Assembly (NCBI RefSeq): GCF_014805625.2
Contig: NW_023998423.1
Span: 78,621-142,620 of the forward strand
Origin: Glossina fuscipes
Lineage: Eukaryota; Arthropoda; Insecta; Diptera; Glossinidae
Reading direction: 5' to 3'
Length of the DNA stretch: 64,000 nucleotides
The translations under genes and the position numbers were made by a program. Below the pieces are notes generated by a model that searched no databases, was not told where the DNA came from, and saw only the letters and a list, made by a program, of their open reading frames with translations. Position 1 is the first letter of the stretch. Each line of letters opens with the position of its first letter. Below are positions 42,645 through 56,635 of this stretch, one piece after another.

Positions 42645-43625
42645 TTTTTTATTTATTTATTTATTCTATTTATACAAGAAACTCAACTAAAACAAATTGA
42701 CAATCGAGTTCAATTGACTCTTAAAGTAAATCTTAAATTAACTAATATTAAAACTTAGTATAAGTGTAATAATGCAAATAAGAAGGAAAAAAAAAAAGAA
42801 AAAAAAGCATGTACACAACTAGCATAGAGCCACACCCACAACCGGTACAGGACCGAATTGCAAATGAACTCCTAAGTCATCGCAAACAAGCATAAGCTTG
42901 GCAACCGATAGTAGTTAACAACAATTAATTTTCGACTCATCGTGACATTTTGAGGTTAAGAGGTAGTTTAAGTATGACATAGGTAAGTAAAGCGCATTTA
43001 GCAATGTTGCTTTGATGGACTTTAAAGAGTCCGATAATGAGAATAAGTGATAGACATCATTTAGCTTCTTGCAAACAACTCTGAGCGGGTTAAACAGCTC
43101 ATAATTATATTTACATTGCCTAAGCTTAATCAAGGTAAAGTGCCTAGAGAAGCGGTTGAGGACATTAAAGCTTATTTCACCAAGTAATGCAGGCGAGTCA
43201 ATAGCACCATTTATTACTTTGATTACGAAGGAAACGCCAAGAACAAATCTGCGTTTTTTTAGAGACGGTAAGGACAAAAGAAACAACCTATTTTCATAGA
43301 GGGGAAGAGAGGCAATCGGATCCCAACTAAAATTCCTAAGGGCAAAAAGCAAGAATTGTTTTTGAACAGATTCAATTGAATCTACTTAGCACCTACATGA
43401 AGGAGACCACACAACAGAGGCATACTCAAGTATAGGTCTAACCAAACACTTGTAAAGCCTTTTAGTAATGTAAGCATCATCAAGCTCTTTGAACTACCTC
43501 TTTATAAAATCAAGCACGGGCCTAGCTTTGCTTAACGGGAGCTTAATATGCAAGTTAAAACGTAATCTATGGTCAAATAGAACGCCTAAATCTGTGAAGG
43601 TATCGACGTCCTTTAACTATTTTTT
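42645..43625 (-). mobile_element. jockey-type LINE, 5'-truncated copy 2
   Basis: The minus-strand frame reads, from its 5' end, FTDLGVLFDHRLRFNLHIKL, then LDFIKR, a stop, then LDDAYITKRLYKCLVRPILE, then FSWDPIASLPLYENRLFLLS. It continues to an untranslated tail and TAAATAAATAAA end at 42645-42665. It shares long near-identical stretches with copy 1 (11146-12040). It keeps a 39-bp segment (encoding part of RHFTLIKLRQCKYNYELF) that copy 1 lacks. It is truncated before the catalytic RT motifs and carries stops. Confidence 0.87.
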
Positions 43626-43629
43626 AAGT

Positions 43630-46600
43630 GAACAAAATCTGCAATCCGATTGAGACAGCATCTTTTAATTTTTTTATAGATCTTTTGAAAAACGTTTGCA
43701 TTTTTTGTAATGGAAAATTGGATTGTTTATACGTTCAGGTCTGCATATATTAGTTTAAGGATTATGGGAAAAATTCATTTTTAAAAAGAACACAGCTTTC
43801 TTTATCATTCTTTTTTCGCAGCTGATAGGCCGCTAAAGGATGGTACCAAATTCTACATGGAATTTATTGAGAAAAGTTTAGCTTTGTAAAAAGAAAAACA
43901 AGATTTTTTTACCTGCCAAAAGGACGATTTGTTATCAAAACCATGTTGAATTGCAAGGACGAACTCTGAATTTGAAACTTGAAATTTGTTAAACGTAAAA
44001 AATTAATGCATGACATAGAACATGGCTTAATCTTATTCCATAGAAGCAGTGGGATCAAAAATTGTGACCAGAATACATCGACAGATATCAGTTTGATAGA
44101 CGGACCGAAGTGCTTCAACTTATTCAGGAGATGAATCTGAGCCAAGAGAGGGAAAAAGATTTTAAATTTAAATGATCTCAAGAACCATCTTAGCACCAAA
44201 CTTACAATTAAGTAAGTGTTTATAGGACTTCTTGAAGGTAATTATTGTGAATGTTACAGTTTTTATCTGCATTTGTCGCTTAAGTTTTCTTGGCTTTATT
44301 AACCCGTTTTTATACTCACCACCGAAAGATAGGCAGCGTATATTAAGCGTATATTAAACATATGTGACTCATAGAAGAAAAAAGGTTTAGCATATGTGTG
44401 TATCTATCTATATATATGTTATCAAATTTTAAACTCATTTCTGGCCGTCCGTACGTCTGTTTCTCACAGGTCGGGTAAATCGACTTCAAATTTGCAAAAA
44501 TGCAGGCGGCTATTGACAATGGGAAAATGTAGATAAAGGGCAAGTTCGTAGTGTAATGTAAGCTAAGGTGAGCCCCATTTTTCAAAACAACGCATTTTAC
44601 TCTTTACTCATACACTAGAACGGCTACAATATCCACGTTTATGTATGCTCTCGGTCATCCTACATGAAATAACGGCAAAAAGTCATCCATTCGCCTACAG
44701 CGTATGGTTCAAACAAACCGAATATACTTTCGTTATTTCTTTATTTTTACATCTTTTTCTATTTTTATTTTTTCTTTTTGTTTTGGGTATACATTTTACT
44801 TTTGGTTTTTTATTAAATCTTCTTTTCACTTGTTTGTTGATCTTTTGGATTTGACTTGATTAGTATTCACATTGAACCCAAATGACGTGAAATGATTGCT
44901 CATAGATTTGCGTCTCCAACTTTTATTTGGGTTTTGTTGTTTTTCTCTATAGATATTTACTTTACTTCTGTTTTTTCGTATTTTATTGACGTTGTATGGT
45001 GATGCCAGCCATTTTGTCAATAAATTATTTTGTAATCAAATGAATTGAAGAGGAAACTCTCTGAATATATATAAACCAGAAATAGGATAAATAAGTAAAT
45101 AATAGTAATAATAGTAGGAAAGTTGGACGAGAAAATTCACATTTTTTTTGTCAAGGACTTGTTGGTAGTAAAGAATGTAGCAAAAGGAAATTTTTTAATT
45201 TAAGTAGTTATTAAAATCATATAATAGTGTATGTGTGTGCTGGCAAATAATAAAAATCAATATCGAAAAAAAAATTTTTTATATATTGAAAATAAACTAA
45301 AGAAACTCTAGCGTAGAGATTAAAAACCGCCATCATGTGCATCCCTGATAAGTGTACTATAAATCTCTCTCTAATAGGCTATATATGTATGCAGATATTT
45401 GCTTATAGGCAATTACATGCAATTTAAATGGAAAATTTTTTTTTAAGTTTTTTGTGTACGTGTGTATGTGTGTAACCTTTCATTTTTCTTTGCTTTTTTT
45501 GGTAATTTAAATAACAAACCTATGAAAAATTTCATTATATGTGAGAGGAATTTCCAACTCTTCCTTTACAAAGAAAAAAAAAGTAAGCAAAATTTAATAC
45601 AGTGGAACCTCACATCAAGAACGGTTATAGCCGTAAACTGGAATTCATCTATGAAAACAATTTCTACATAAAGTTTTTCGTCTGCCCGTTGGGTCATTTT
45701 TGTTAAATAAAAGTTACAGCAGAAAAGAGCACAAGTAGTTTATGATTGAAATTTTGACAACAAGGGAATTTACCGCAGGTTTTTATAATGAAGGATCATG
45801 CTAACGAAGCTATGTCTCAGAGAATATTTTACATATCTGAAGCCTTACGCTAAGATTAAGAACAGGATAAATAGCTCGGGGATAATTATTCTATGAAAAC
45901 ATTGGTATTAAGCAGCTATCAACTTTTTATAAGGAAAGAAAGGGATATGATAAGGTCCGTCTAAGTTGTTTTTCTTATTCATCATTATTTTTGTTTTTTA
46001 TTGTTTATTTATATCTTATTTTTTTCTGACATCCAATTGGAGTCGCAATTATCACTTATCAAATGCAGTAGTAATTTTTATGTGAATAAATTATGCTTTT
46101 TTTATGAGTTACTTCACGGCATATATAATTTCCATAAGGTTCGTAATTGCAGTGGGGTCTTATCATTCCGGGAGAGGATTGTTATTTATGTGTTCAGCAA
46201 TTCTCGCTTGATTGGCTTGGTATTGTTTTCCACATCTTCTTTCCCCAATTATGTCTTCGTAATCAATAGTCTTTACGTTGTCGACAAATTACTGGGTGAG
46301 CTTGTTTAAAGTCGAATAGGGTGAAGAATGATATTACTTGTTCTGTTTCGGGGCTGGTAGTCCTTCTTTGGCAGGGATCATAGTGAGTAGTAGGTAAAAA
46401 TGTGGTTACGTTGAAGTAGGAGTGTCGTCTGCAATATGGAAAATTTGGTAAGATCGTGTAGATCATGATCTTCAAGTGGCAGGACCGCCACGTGATATGT
46501 GATGAATGATGTGTAGTGTGGGTAAAGATTAGCAAGGTAGAAGAAGAATTATATATGCAAGATGCTCTCTTAAAGAAACTTGTGGAAAATTTCCAAATGA

Positions 46601-49600
46601 GGGCATCCTAAACTGTTGGGCTTCATTATACGCTCCTATAGCTTCCTGACAATTTGAGCATTTAAGACCTGACTACCACTTCCTCCACTTCAAGAGAGCG
46701 CCCCTAGGAAATTATATGCTGTTACACTAAACTTTAAAGAAAACTTCTGCTACGGCCGCAGGCGTTCCATTCGTATTGGAACAAACGAGTGCAGGTGAGC
46801 ACTTTGAAACCTGGAAATAAGTATTAAAGTGCAATTCAAATTTAGACTTGACGCATACATCATCAATTAGTTACAAAACATAAAACAAATAAAGTTATTA
46901 AAAATATCAACAAAAAGAAAGTAAATCAGATATAAGGTAAGCTAATAATGCAGCAAGAAAAGCGAAGCGGGCAAAAAGAATTGATAAAAGCTATTAAAGA
47001 TCTCAAAAACCCAAATGAGACATTAAAAAAACATGAACGCATTATTTTCATCTTGGGAAATTCAAACTGTAACGTGCAGCTTTAACGATCTTGTACGCTG
47101 TGATCTAATAAAATTGATTAGTAGTTTAATAAACTTTCCGATAAGGCTTCAGAAGGCGAAAGACTAAAATTAATTTGAAGTTTGCTTATGACTGCTTTGC
47201 AGTTGTCTGCTGTGGCGACTTTGTGTCTGATCAATTTAACTATAAAAAACAAGGTAACAGAATGTAAGCATATGTTATCGTAGGTTAACATGCAGGTCGT
47301 ATAGAAAACGAAAAAGTTGAAATGTCAATTTCGTAAAGAAAAACGTAGCGCGTCATCACGTTTAAGTTTGAATAGTTTTTTTCTTTTGCTTGCTGCCGAG
47401 TTTGGCCGTCTTTTAACTTACGCAAGAGTTTAAATCAACTGAGCAATAAAAAAATATCAGAGAGAGCACTTATAAACCGGAGCGAATATTAAATAGTAAT
47501 TGCTTTTTGGTTTAGAGGTCTCCACATTAATCGATGTGATGAATAGAAATTTTTGCCTTAATCGTCTTTGTTCCGTTTTGTCTGGCCGATTGGAAAGGCG
47601 TGGAAATACAAATGGCCGGCAATGATCTCCTTTTTTATAAGATGTGAACGATTTAACATACCAATTTTAAAAGCGAAAAGCGCGTAAGCAGCAGTCACAA
47701 ATTTTTGACAAAAAGAAGTTGCAACGAATATTTGATTAAGATCAATTGCAAAATCTCTAAGATGCAAAGCGGAAGTTTCTTATGGGCTTGAATCGCTCTT
47801 TGAAGATGATTTGATAATGTAAAAATTGAGAAATGTTGTGCTATGAAAAGAGAAGAGCAAAATGTATATAATATGCTTTTTTTAAGGACTTCAAAGGAAG
47901 AATTTCTTTTAAAACATTATTTAGTCAACTAAATTAATTAAAAAAAAAAACTGTAATATTACGTAGCATGATAATTGCAAGCGCCATGAACCTACGTTCC
48001 CAATCCATTTCAATAACGGCGGTAGAAGAGCTTTACATTTACATTTCGAAGGTGGTGTTCTATATTTGGTGGGAGCAGATAACCACTAGCTGATCAGTGC
48101 CTGAAGTTGACTGCAACAATGCTAAGCGATGTAAGTGGTATTTTTGCAGTTGGATATAAAGATGATCACGAAACCCATAAAACCCATTAAGAAATGCAAA
48201 CATGCTAGGGTAAATTTTTAGTCAAGCGAAGATATTATAATTGTAATTAAAATAAAAAAAAAAAAAATGTAGGCTCAGCCCTAGCAACCAATCAAGTTTT
48301 TTCGAATCTTTTTTTAAGGCTGGGTTTGACGGTTAGTTTAGTTGTTTTAACAAAGTGAAATATTTTATTGATATTTTGTTTTCCAAGTAATGTCAAGATG
48401 TTTATTAGACCCTTTGAAGACGAGCCTTTGAATGTTGCAAAGGTTTTGGCATTTAATTTACTCGCAACATTCACAACTGACAACTGCACAAGTAGATTTC
48501 TCAAGAATTCGTATTGGCAGCTATGGTAACGTTCTATATAATACATTTGAATATATTTCCAATATATGTTCGAGATCATATTACGATTAATATGTGGTAA
48601 TATAGATTAATTATATCAAATGAATGTGACTTTAGTGTTAAAGACAATACCTGATTCGATTCGTGAACAAAGTCAAAAATCACTTAGAAAATATTACTGT
48701 ATTTACTGTTACTTTACATATTACATACCCACGATGCATTGTATATGCAGTACCGCAAATCCTACCAAAAAATATGCAACAAAAATGTATATGTTTTATG
48801 ATGTGAGTGAGAATGTGTTAAGCAAAAAAATAAAAAAAAAATAAAATAAAAAAATCAATCCACAGACAAAGTTTTAATTCTCTGCGTGCGTGTACGTGTG
48901 TATGCGTATGTTTGTAAGGCAATTGTAAGTAAGAGTGCAAGCAAATTCAACTTTTTTTTATTTTTTCGTGGCAACGAAAACAAAAATAAAAAAAAAAGTT
49001 CCCAAATATGAACAAAATTGGAAATAACATACATACGAAGTTATATAAACGCTTGTTAAGGCATATTTGCATAGCATGCTTTTAGCAACAAACGTTTATT
49101 GCATTTAGTCCTCTCACTCATAAGCAAATACCAGCACACATATACAGCGCATATCCATTCAAACACATAGAAACCAAATAATAACCAAATCAAGTCCAAA
49201 ACATATGTGAAAAACAAAAGGATAAACACAAAAATGCAAAACTCAAATAGAAATTGCACTCGCTGTACTATAAAGAACTTGTGTAAAAAAAAAGCAAAAT
49301 TAAAAGGAAAAGAAAAGCTTAAACACTCCTCTCATCCTCATAGTTCTAGCAGTCCTGTTTATTAATGTATTTTGAAGCAATTTTAATTTGTTCTTATTTT
49401 CTTTTTTTTTTTAATTTTATTTTCTTTATATTTATTTATATATTATATCCAAAAACCTCAACATACCAACCACAACCAGTTAAATTAAAATAAAGCGATT
49501 TGATGTATTATTTTTCAGAAAAGCTTTGAGTACGAAAGTCAAAAAAGTGTCGGGATTGAGAAAGAATGGATGATAACCGTTAAAAAAATGCATAAGATTT

Positions 49601-49980
49601 GTATTTTCACTTAAATAGGTGCTTGGGTCGTTCAAATCTAACTTGTTATGTGAGTCTTAGGAAGAAGCTTTAAATTTACACAGGCACGCTTACGCATGTC
49701 TTTAATAGTTGGTTGAGATTAGCAATGTTGTTCCTTTTAGGCAAAAAGGTCTCTCAAAGATTGAAAGGAAAACAGTTAGTGGGTTCTGATATAAACATTT
49801 TTAAAAATGCCACGTAAAATGAGCCGCCGATTTCATATAGTCTTATAGGGCGTCAACAGGTAAGTAACTGGGTGAATATATAATTTAATATTTCGTAGTT
49901 GAAATGAGAGCAGAAATCCATAGAAAACATGGCAAGGGGTTGTACCCCACCATACACTTATTCATACGTCGTCTTTTCCA
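43630..49980. other. 6.3 kb without a supported gene
   Basis: AT-rich intergenic sequence with homopolymer runs (for example ~48250, ~48830 and ~49410). Open frames at 44343-44585 (-), 46263-46535 (-), 47558-47767 (-) and 48292-48579 (-) show no domain, splice support or clear coding composition. A 46-codon plus frame from 46948 (MQQEKRSGQKELIKAIKDLK) is the most protein-like small piece, but too short to call. Confidence 0.4.
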
Positions 49981-49984
49981 AATA

Positions 49985-50110
49985 ATATGGGACAGACAGA
50001 TTAACAACCTTAGGTTGACTCAGAAAATGATTCTGAATCGATTGATCGGTGCAATGAAAGGTGCATCAATCTCAAGTCCTTTTGGATGGTCGGCTGTATT
50101 GTATTACTGA
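49985..50110 (+). repeat. dispersed repeat fragment (plus)
   Basis: 'gacagacagattaacaacct', 'cagaaaatgattctgaatcg' and 'gatcggtgcaatgaaaggtg' match the family's central block. Confidence 0.7.
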
Positions 50111-50119
50111 TATCTCTGT

Positions 50120-53100
50120 CCATGCAATAACCGATTAACAGAAAAAACATTATCACAAATGAAATTGTGGTGTAACTAAATATATCTCGACAAATTCCAG
50201 CAGGAATAAAGTAGCAGAAGTATTTCAGGAAGAGCTGTAATCAGTTCTATGCCCAAAATATTTCAAAAAATGCCCTTCGAGCCGGTATTAAAGACTTTTT
50301 TTTATTTTAATGTCGCCAATCACTCAGGGGCAATCTCTTATTCTTGTAATACAGCTACGGTCAAAAAGAACGGTAGGAAGAGAAGGGTATAGAGAGGAAG
50401 TGGGCAGAGCGTGTGGAGCGTGTGTTCATTCGATAGGTGTTGTGTCTTTGCTGGTTGAGCATTAACTGTGGCTACGACTAAAGTAAACTCTATCGCATGT
50501 GAGATTTGAACAAGTCAACATTGACTTGATAGTCGCGTTTCTTGCCTTCTCGATTACTCAAGCTGCTCATTTTAACGTTTTGATCCACTCCTCCAATTCT
50601 GTTCAATTTTAAAATCTTTACATTTTCGTTTTGTCAGCCCTGTTCTCATTGAATGTTTGTTATGGCTGAATAGAAACCGATATTTCCCTCATTCTCTGCG
50701 CGGGTCTCCTCAAATATTTCACATAACGCAAATAGTGGTGTCTTAGACTAAACGATATTGGCTTTGTGGAAAACAAGGAACTTAGGGCACTTTCTTCAAT
50801 TAATATTTGTATTCAAAGCGATAGTTAGAAGAACAAACAACAATAGAATAGGAACTATAAAACATGATTTTTAGATAACCAGTTCCCGGTAATTTTTTGA
50901 TGGAATGAACGAGAAATTACTATGGGTCTACTGCCTTACCCCTGAGCTCATAAAAAACAAACATGTAAAAGTCGCATAAAAAAGTATTAAATATGAGGTT
51001 ATGCTAATTTTTCAGAAAAGTACCGAGGAGTAAGCATAAAGTATGTGGATGTAAATGTAAGTGTAAGAGTGTTTATGTAGGTATACGTGTGTGTGTGTAT
51101 CCACATATATGGTACATAAATGAGCAATTGAGTGTAATTTTCCACGCTATATTAAAAAATTTCTGTTACTCTTCCTTTTTTATAGTTTATTTTTCTTGCA
51201 CACCATGCGATCGCATAGGAAAGGGGTGAGGGGTTCACACTCTTTGCTTTTATATTACTATTGCATCGCCTCAGTGATGCATGTGATAATTGCGGGTGAT
51301 AGCGCTTATTTGTGTTTGTCAGTTTATCTGTAAGGCATTTCTTTTTTTTTTTTTTATTATTTTGCTTTTTTTTGGTTTATGTATCTGTGCATTTTTATTT
51401 ATTATTATTGCAGTTGAGAATTTTTCTTTTCTTTTCATATTATTTTCGGGTTAAAAAATCAACAATGGCAACCAGTTTTTTTAATGAAATTTCTGAACAA
51501 GTTACGTAATGAAAAATATCTACATATGGATGTGTATGGAAAAAGATTGCAGTGGGATAGAAAGAGAGAGCGAGGGAGAAGGAAGGAGATATAGAACAGG
51601 CGGAGGTAGGAAATTGCTTTAAGGCTCGGCGGCCCTCTCTGCCTCCCCCTCGCTGACTCTTCAAACAAAAAAGGAAAAAGCGCACAATTTTTCCAGTTAT
51701 TCAATATGTGTTGCGAAGATGAAAAGCTTGATGTGATGTGGTGGATATACAGAAAAATAAATCTACACAAACAAACGCATGCAATTATTAACAATTATTA
51801 CCGCAATTTAGTTCTTTATGAATATTTTAATTTCGATATATAAAAAACGATAAGTATAAATTTACACCGGTTGAAACCCCTAAAAGTATACCAAAGTATA
51901 TACACGGCCTTCAAGAAGAGGTTAAGGCAAGAGCTTAATAAAACTTATATAGTTTTCCTATTAAGTAAAATTTAATAGATTGCTAAAGTCGAGGCGTACG
52001 ATAACGATGTAAACGGTTTTTAAAGTGCTCCTAGACCAAAAAGGAATATTATTTCGTAAGCCGAGGGTTAACAAAGTAAAGGAGGGTTAGGGTTAAGAAG
52101 CTATTTAGATATCCAGAGTACGTTTCGTCTGAGAGATTGTAAGTTATTAGAAGGAAAAGACAACAAAAGACACTTAAGACTCATAGGCTGCTAAATATTG
52201 TTCAGGGAAAAGCCCTGCGCTTGATAATTATGTACCGCAATGTAAAAAAAAAGCGTGATAGGTAATATCAAAACTTTTATGCAGCTAATTAAAACCAGAA
52301 TTTCTGCTTTTAGTAACATTCCAAGTTCCAAATAGAGCCTGCTTAATATACTAATAATCAAATTATAATATGAGGCGCATAGATGAAAAAAAAGACAAAT
52401 ATTTCTGCAAAATTGTCTCACTTCAAATGTTGAATCAACTTTTATCGAAGCGGTATTTTTGTTGCTTGTCGTATCTCTTAATTCCTTTAAATTTCATCCG
52501 ATTATATCGAAATACTAACTAAAGCTATGTTGTAAGATTTTTTCCAGCTCAAACCAGTTTTTTGATAACGTAAAACTTCTCCAATTTATGGTCGATTTAC
52601 GTGTGGTCTTTTAAAAAATAAAATTTTTGAATTCTGTGCAATATTTTTTGAAATATTTGTCGATGTTCACTAAGTTTTGGGTCATATTTTCAAAACAGAG
52701 CGAATTTTTGAGCTTAGACCCCTAACATTTTGGTACATGGCACTTGGCCTGACAAAATATTTAATTTTTTGAGGGTGCTACCGAATTAATACTACGGCGC
52801 CAACCCCGAGAAATTAATTCCTTTACTAACGATCCAACTGGCCAAAATGGTTTATTTAGCAAAAGTTCAATATTTTCAGTTGGAACTAATAACTTAAAGG
52901 ACGACATAGCTCTATATTGAGATGGGGACAATTTGATAATGCTAACACACTCTAAGTTGAAATATAATATATATATCCATTAGTCCTTACAGATATTTCT
53001 AAATTTATTGAAATGTAAACCTTTAAATATCTCGCAATAACAAAAAATGAACTTGCCGCACTTTCAAAATAAACGGCTTAGAAATTTCCCTTGCGCTTTA

Positions 53101-53440
53101 ACCGAAAGGCGAGAAAGGTGATTGAAACTTGTTTCAAGTTAGGAATACTGCAAGCAATATTGAATTTTTGTCTCATTGTCCACTAGTCCCATTTACTTTA
53201 ATAAAAATATTCATGCAATGGCTGTCCTGCAGTCCAGTTGCAATGTCTTAGCTAAATTAATTCTTAAGCTCTATAAATCAAAATTATTACTGAAAGTGAA
53301 GTTTGTTTGATTTATTCTGGTTCACCAACACATGCAGGGATACATTATGATTGTTTCGAAGTACAAGGGCATCTCTGATTACGCTAAATGTTTGGAAACT
53401 ATGAGACATAAAAAGTTAATTTTCTGCGATTGAACACAAC
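50120..53440. other. 3.3 kb without a supported gene
   Basis: Includes a poly-T and purine-rich tract around 51340-51600 that creates low-complexity frames on both strands. No RNA gene, repeat family or coding block supported. Confidence 0.4.
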
Positions 53441-53453
53441 AAAAGTACTAGGT

Positions 53454-54290
53454 TTACATGGAATTTTTCGATATTTTTTGATCAGATTCAAATTCATTGA
53501 AAACATATTCGTTAGAAAGCTGATTAGTCGACGTATCTACTGTCACTATCTTTGGTCTCTCGCCATTTATTGGATGGCGTACGGATGTCTTTGCTGTAGG
53601 GAGTTCGTCTTTCCTAGGTGAATTGGTCATCAACACATTTTCGCCAACACATATCTTGCCGCTGATCTGCTAAATATGGGTTTATTGATCTGAAGCAGTG
53701 CTGATCAGAAGTGGACTGGTCTGGAGGCTATGCTGCCTTCAGGAGATATACCCAGACCAAACTTCAAATCATTTCCTGTGTTACTTTTGCTGGAGACGAA
53801 CAGACGTGCTCCCATTTTCATCGTTTTCAAAATGGAAACAAAATCTCGTAAACCGACTTCCGCTTCATAGATTACAGCATTTTCTTTCTTTTCAATCCAA
53901 ATAAAACGCACGTTCTATCCACGACATTCGCCTTGCAAGAGATGCCAATGGGGTTGTACTGGATTAAGCTTCTTTTCGATTTCGTCGTGCAGTATCCCTA
54001 TTTCCTAGCCCACGATAAATTGAAAAACATCGCCCTTTCTTTCACAGCGATGTCCCATCGTATGCAGTCTTGCTTATTGAAACTGTTCTGTACACTCTTT
54101 TTGAATTCGTGGCGGATTTTGCTTTCAAAAACTTTCAATCCTTTTTTCCAACTCTCTTCACGGAGTTTTAGAGCGTTTGTTTGTTACCTTCAAGATCAAA
54201 ATTTTTTTGTATGGAAACTCGCAAGTATTTCGTAGCCCTTTCAAGAGCTTACGAAGATTTCAATCCAGGCCAACGTAGCTTCAGCGGTAT
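53454..54290 (-). pseudogene. coding-like decayed block, unrecognised
   Basis: Minus-strand reading shows protein-like segments in shifting frames. They include AEATLAWIEIFVSS (~54270), KVFESKIRHEFKKSVQNSFN with RWDIAVKERAMFFNLSWARK (~54140-54020), and NPIGISCKANVVDRTC with LFGLKRKKML (~53950-53880). They continue with EKKENAVIYEAEVGLRDFVS, SKSNTGNDLKFGLGISPEGS and IASRPVHF (53905-53705). A final frame is MLMTNSPRKDELPTAKTSVR (53636 leftward). The segments are separated by stops or shifts roughly every 60-80 codons. The consistent strand and order suggest one dead gene of 250 or more codons without visible introns. I do not recognise the family. Confidence 0.4.
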
Positions 54291-54299
54291 TTTTTTTAA

Positions 54300-56630
54300 C
54301 CTTAGCACAGCAAAAAAACAGCAAAAAAAGTAGTGCTGTAAATAATATCCATCTCTTTATATCTTAATGTACACTGAATGACAGCTGGCAAACAACTATA
54401 ACCTAGGTCCTACAAACACCAAGATCAAACATATTGACATTTATTAACATCGTCATTGTGTAATAAGCACTTTAAATGAACAAGCGTAGCATTATACGAA
54501 ATTTATCTTCGGATTTGTAGCAATCGGAAATACTTGTCAAATTATTTTTAATTAGTGGACGAGCCTAAGACGATTTAGTCGTACTTGCCCGTAAATTTTA
54601 ATGGCCAAGACTACAGCTTGCTCGTACGAAAACAAAAAAGAGTCCATGAACCATGAAAAGTTACATTTTGCGGCTTAAATGCGTCCTTTCTTTTAAGTTT
54701 CCTGTTCATTGCTTCTCACTTATTTTCGTCTTAAAATATCAAGAATTAGGTATTGTTTTCAAGTAATGGCCTACTTTTCTTGAGAAGGCTTATATGTTTC
54801 GACATCTCAGCTTCATTCAGTACATTAAGATTTTAAATTACTACTTTGTGGTCCAAGTTCAAGCATAAAATACTTAAAAATTGTCCACATGAAAAGGAAT
54901 CTAAAACGTGGTCTCATGCGATCTGAAACACTATTATCTACCAATTTTTCTCGACATATTAAAAATTGCTATTCTTTTCTCATAAAATCTAGCTTTAGGT
55001 GGGACGTTGAATCGGAATGATTGTAAAAATGGCCCGATCGAGCGTTGTTTGACGCTAGAACGACGGGGTAATCGTGCGAAATAAGTAAAGAGATATTGAA
55101 GATAAAATTTACCCTGTTCCTATCCAGGAACTATAATTGTAACGAGAATTTGCAAGTCTGCCGCTAATACAAGAGAGAAGCAGTTCAAATCAGCATAAAC
55201 CCAATTGTGTGTAATATAACCGCTTGTTATGCAGACGTTGCTTCTTTATTACAATTTAAAGTAAGCTTATTTACTATGGGGAACCAAAGTCCCCCCTGTT
55301 TCGACCTCACACATCTTTAATATAGGTAGTGGATGGTAAAAGTAAGTTAGGTGTAAGCTACTGCTAGTGATAGTGTATAGCAGTGGATTAGAGTTCAGTA
55401 GGCCTTAAGTAACGGTGGACTATTGTAAGGTTGGCAAATGTCAATATTTTAGGGAAGTCAAAAGGGCAAGTTTCGATCTTGAATTCGATTTTGGTTTTCT
55501 GCATAGCTCTTGACTAGACATCCTGTTGGAGTCTTCTTCTGGGCGAATAATCTATACAATTAGACGTGTAGCGCATAGAAATCATACTGCGGCCAAAGTC
55601 TCTACAGAGTTCTTCCATAATTTCAGTTGGGTTCAATTAAAGTCACAACAGCGAAGTTGTAAAAGAAAGAGAAATTCAAATACATAAATAAAGTCAGTTT
55701 CCAATATTTTGTTAGGTGAAATTCTCAACCAATGAATATTTGGTGAATGAATAAAACCTATGATTCATACTCTATTGAAATCAAATGCTAGGATAATTTT
55801 ATTAATGGGGTATAAACTGAAAAGCTTTTATTGATAACTTATAAATAAATTTGCATAAATAAATTTTCTTGCAGGAAGAATCCCTGGGCAGTCCCGTGGT
55901 ACAGTCTTCGAAGTGAACCTTCTAGTCACAACTTTCTAATCGGTACGGCATAAATAAATTTTTTTGCAGGAAGAGTCCCTAGGCAATCCCGTGCTCCAGT
56001 CCGCGATCCGACAGAGGATAAGTTCACAATACAAAATTTAATTTAAATTGAATCATTGAATTTTCTTGATAGAAATTTTTTCAGATCCTAAACATTATTC
56101 TATATCTTAAGTAAAGCTTTTATTTTGTTTTATTTTCTTTTTTTGCTGCCCTTTCAATGTAATAATCAATCAACAAAGAACGAAGATTTAATGGATTTTC
56201 CTTTATATTTGCGTAAAACATTTATAATAAAAAAAAGAAAAAAAATTTACAGAGGTATGTGGAGCCTCTATAATGAACCTATTAAGCATAAACCTTACTT
56301 TTTTTTCCGTAAGTACATCCTTATATAACACAAACAACAATAACAAGAAGTTAACCTAATGCATTTTGTAAACTATAAACAGAACCCAATCAAAAGAAGC
56401 TAAGGAAAGAAATTTGTTAACAATACACACAGAATATACTGAAAGAGTAGGAAAATTTTCGCAAACAATAAAACATTTAACCACTTGGCGCAACAGTATA
56501 TTGATTTATATATACGTACTCATAATAAAAATACGTGTGTGCGTATTTGTGTGTGTTTGTTTTATATATATTTTATATAATATAAAACGCATACTCTATA
56601 AAGCGATAACCTTAGTTAAGAGTTTAATAG
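54300..56630. other. unassigned sequence with one tandem duplication
   Basis: No gene supported. The region includes the 95-bp duplication listed separately. A plus frame at 56125-56328 (ending YNEPIKHKPYFFFRK before a GTAAGT) could be an exon upstream of the candidate at 56636, but the link is unproven. Confidence 0.35.
55853..56005. repeat. 95-bp period tandem duplication (partial second unit)
   Basis: 'gcataaataaattttcttgc' then 'aggaagaatccctgggcagt' at 55853 recurs with small changes at 55948 ('gcataaataaatttttttgc', 'aggaagagtccctaggcaat'). Confidence 0.85.
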
Positions 56631-56635
56631 CATTT

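Noticed and set aside
49056..49259. 67-codon minus-strand frame rich in Phe, Tyr and Cys
   Set aside because: Hydrophobic only because the plus strand is A-rich simple sequence. No start context, splice site or partner exon.
51312..51794. Overlapping frames of 65-111 codons near 51.5 kb
   Set aside because: They arise from poly-T and purine-rich tracts, with Phe/Leu/Ser-biased translations on opposite strands.
56414..56630. N-terminal extension of the candidate microprotein frame
   Set aside because: Composed of Ile/Tyr/Val low-complexity sequence from (TA)n and (GT)n stretches; only the part from 56636 looks like protein.
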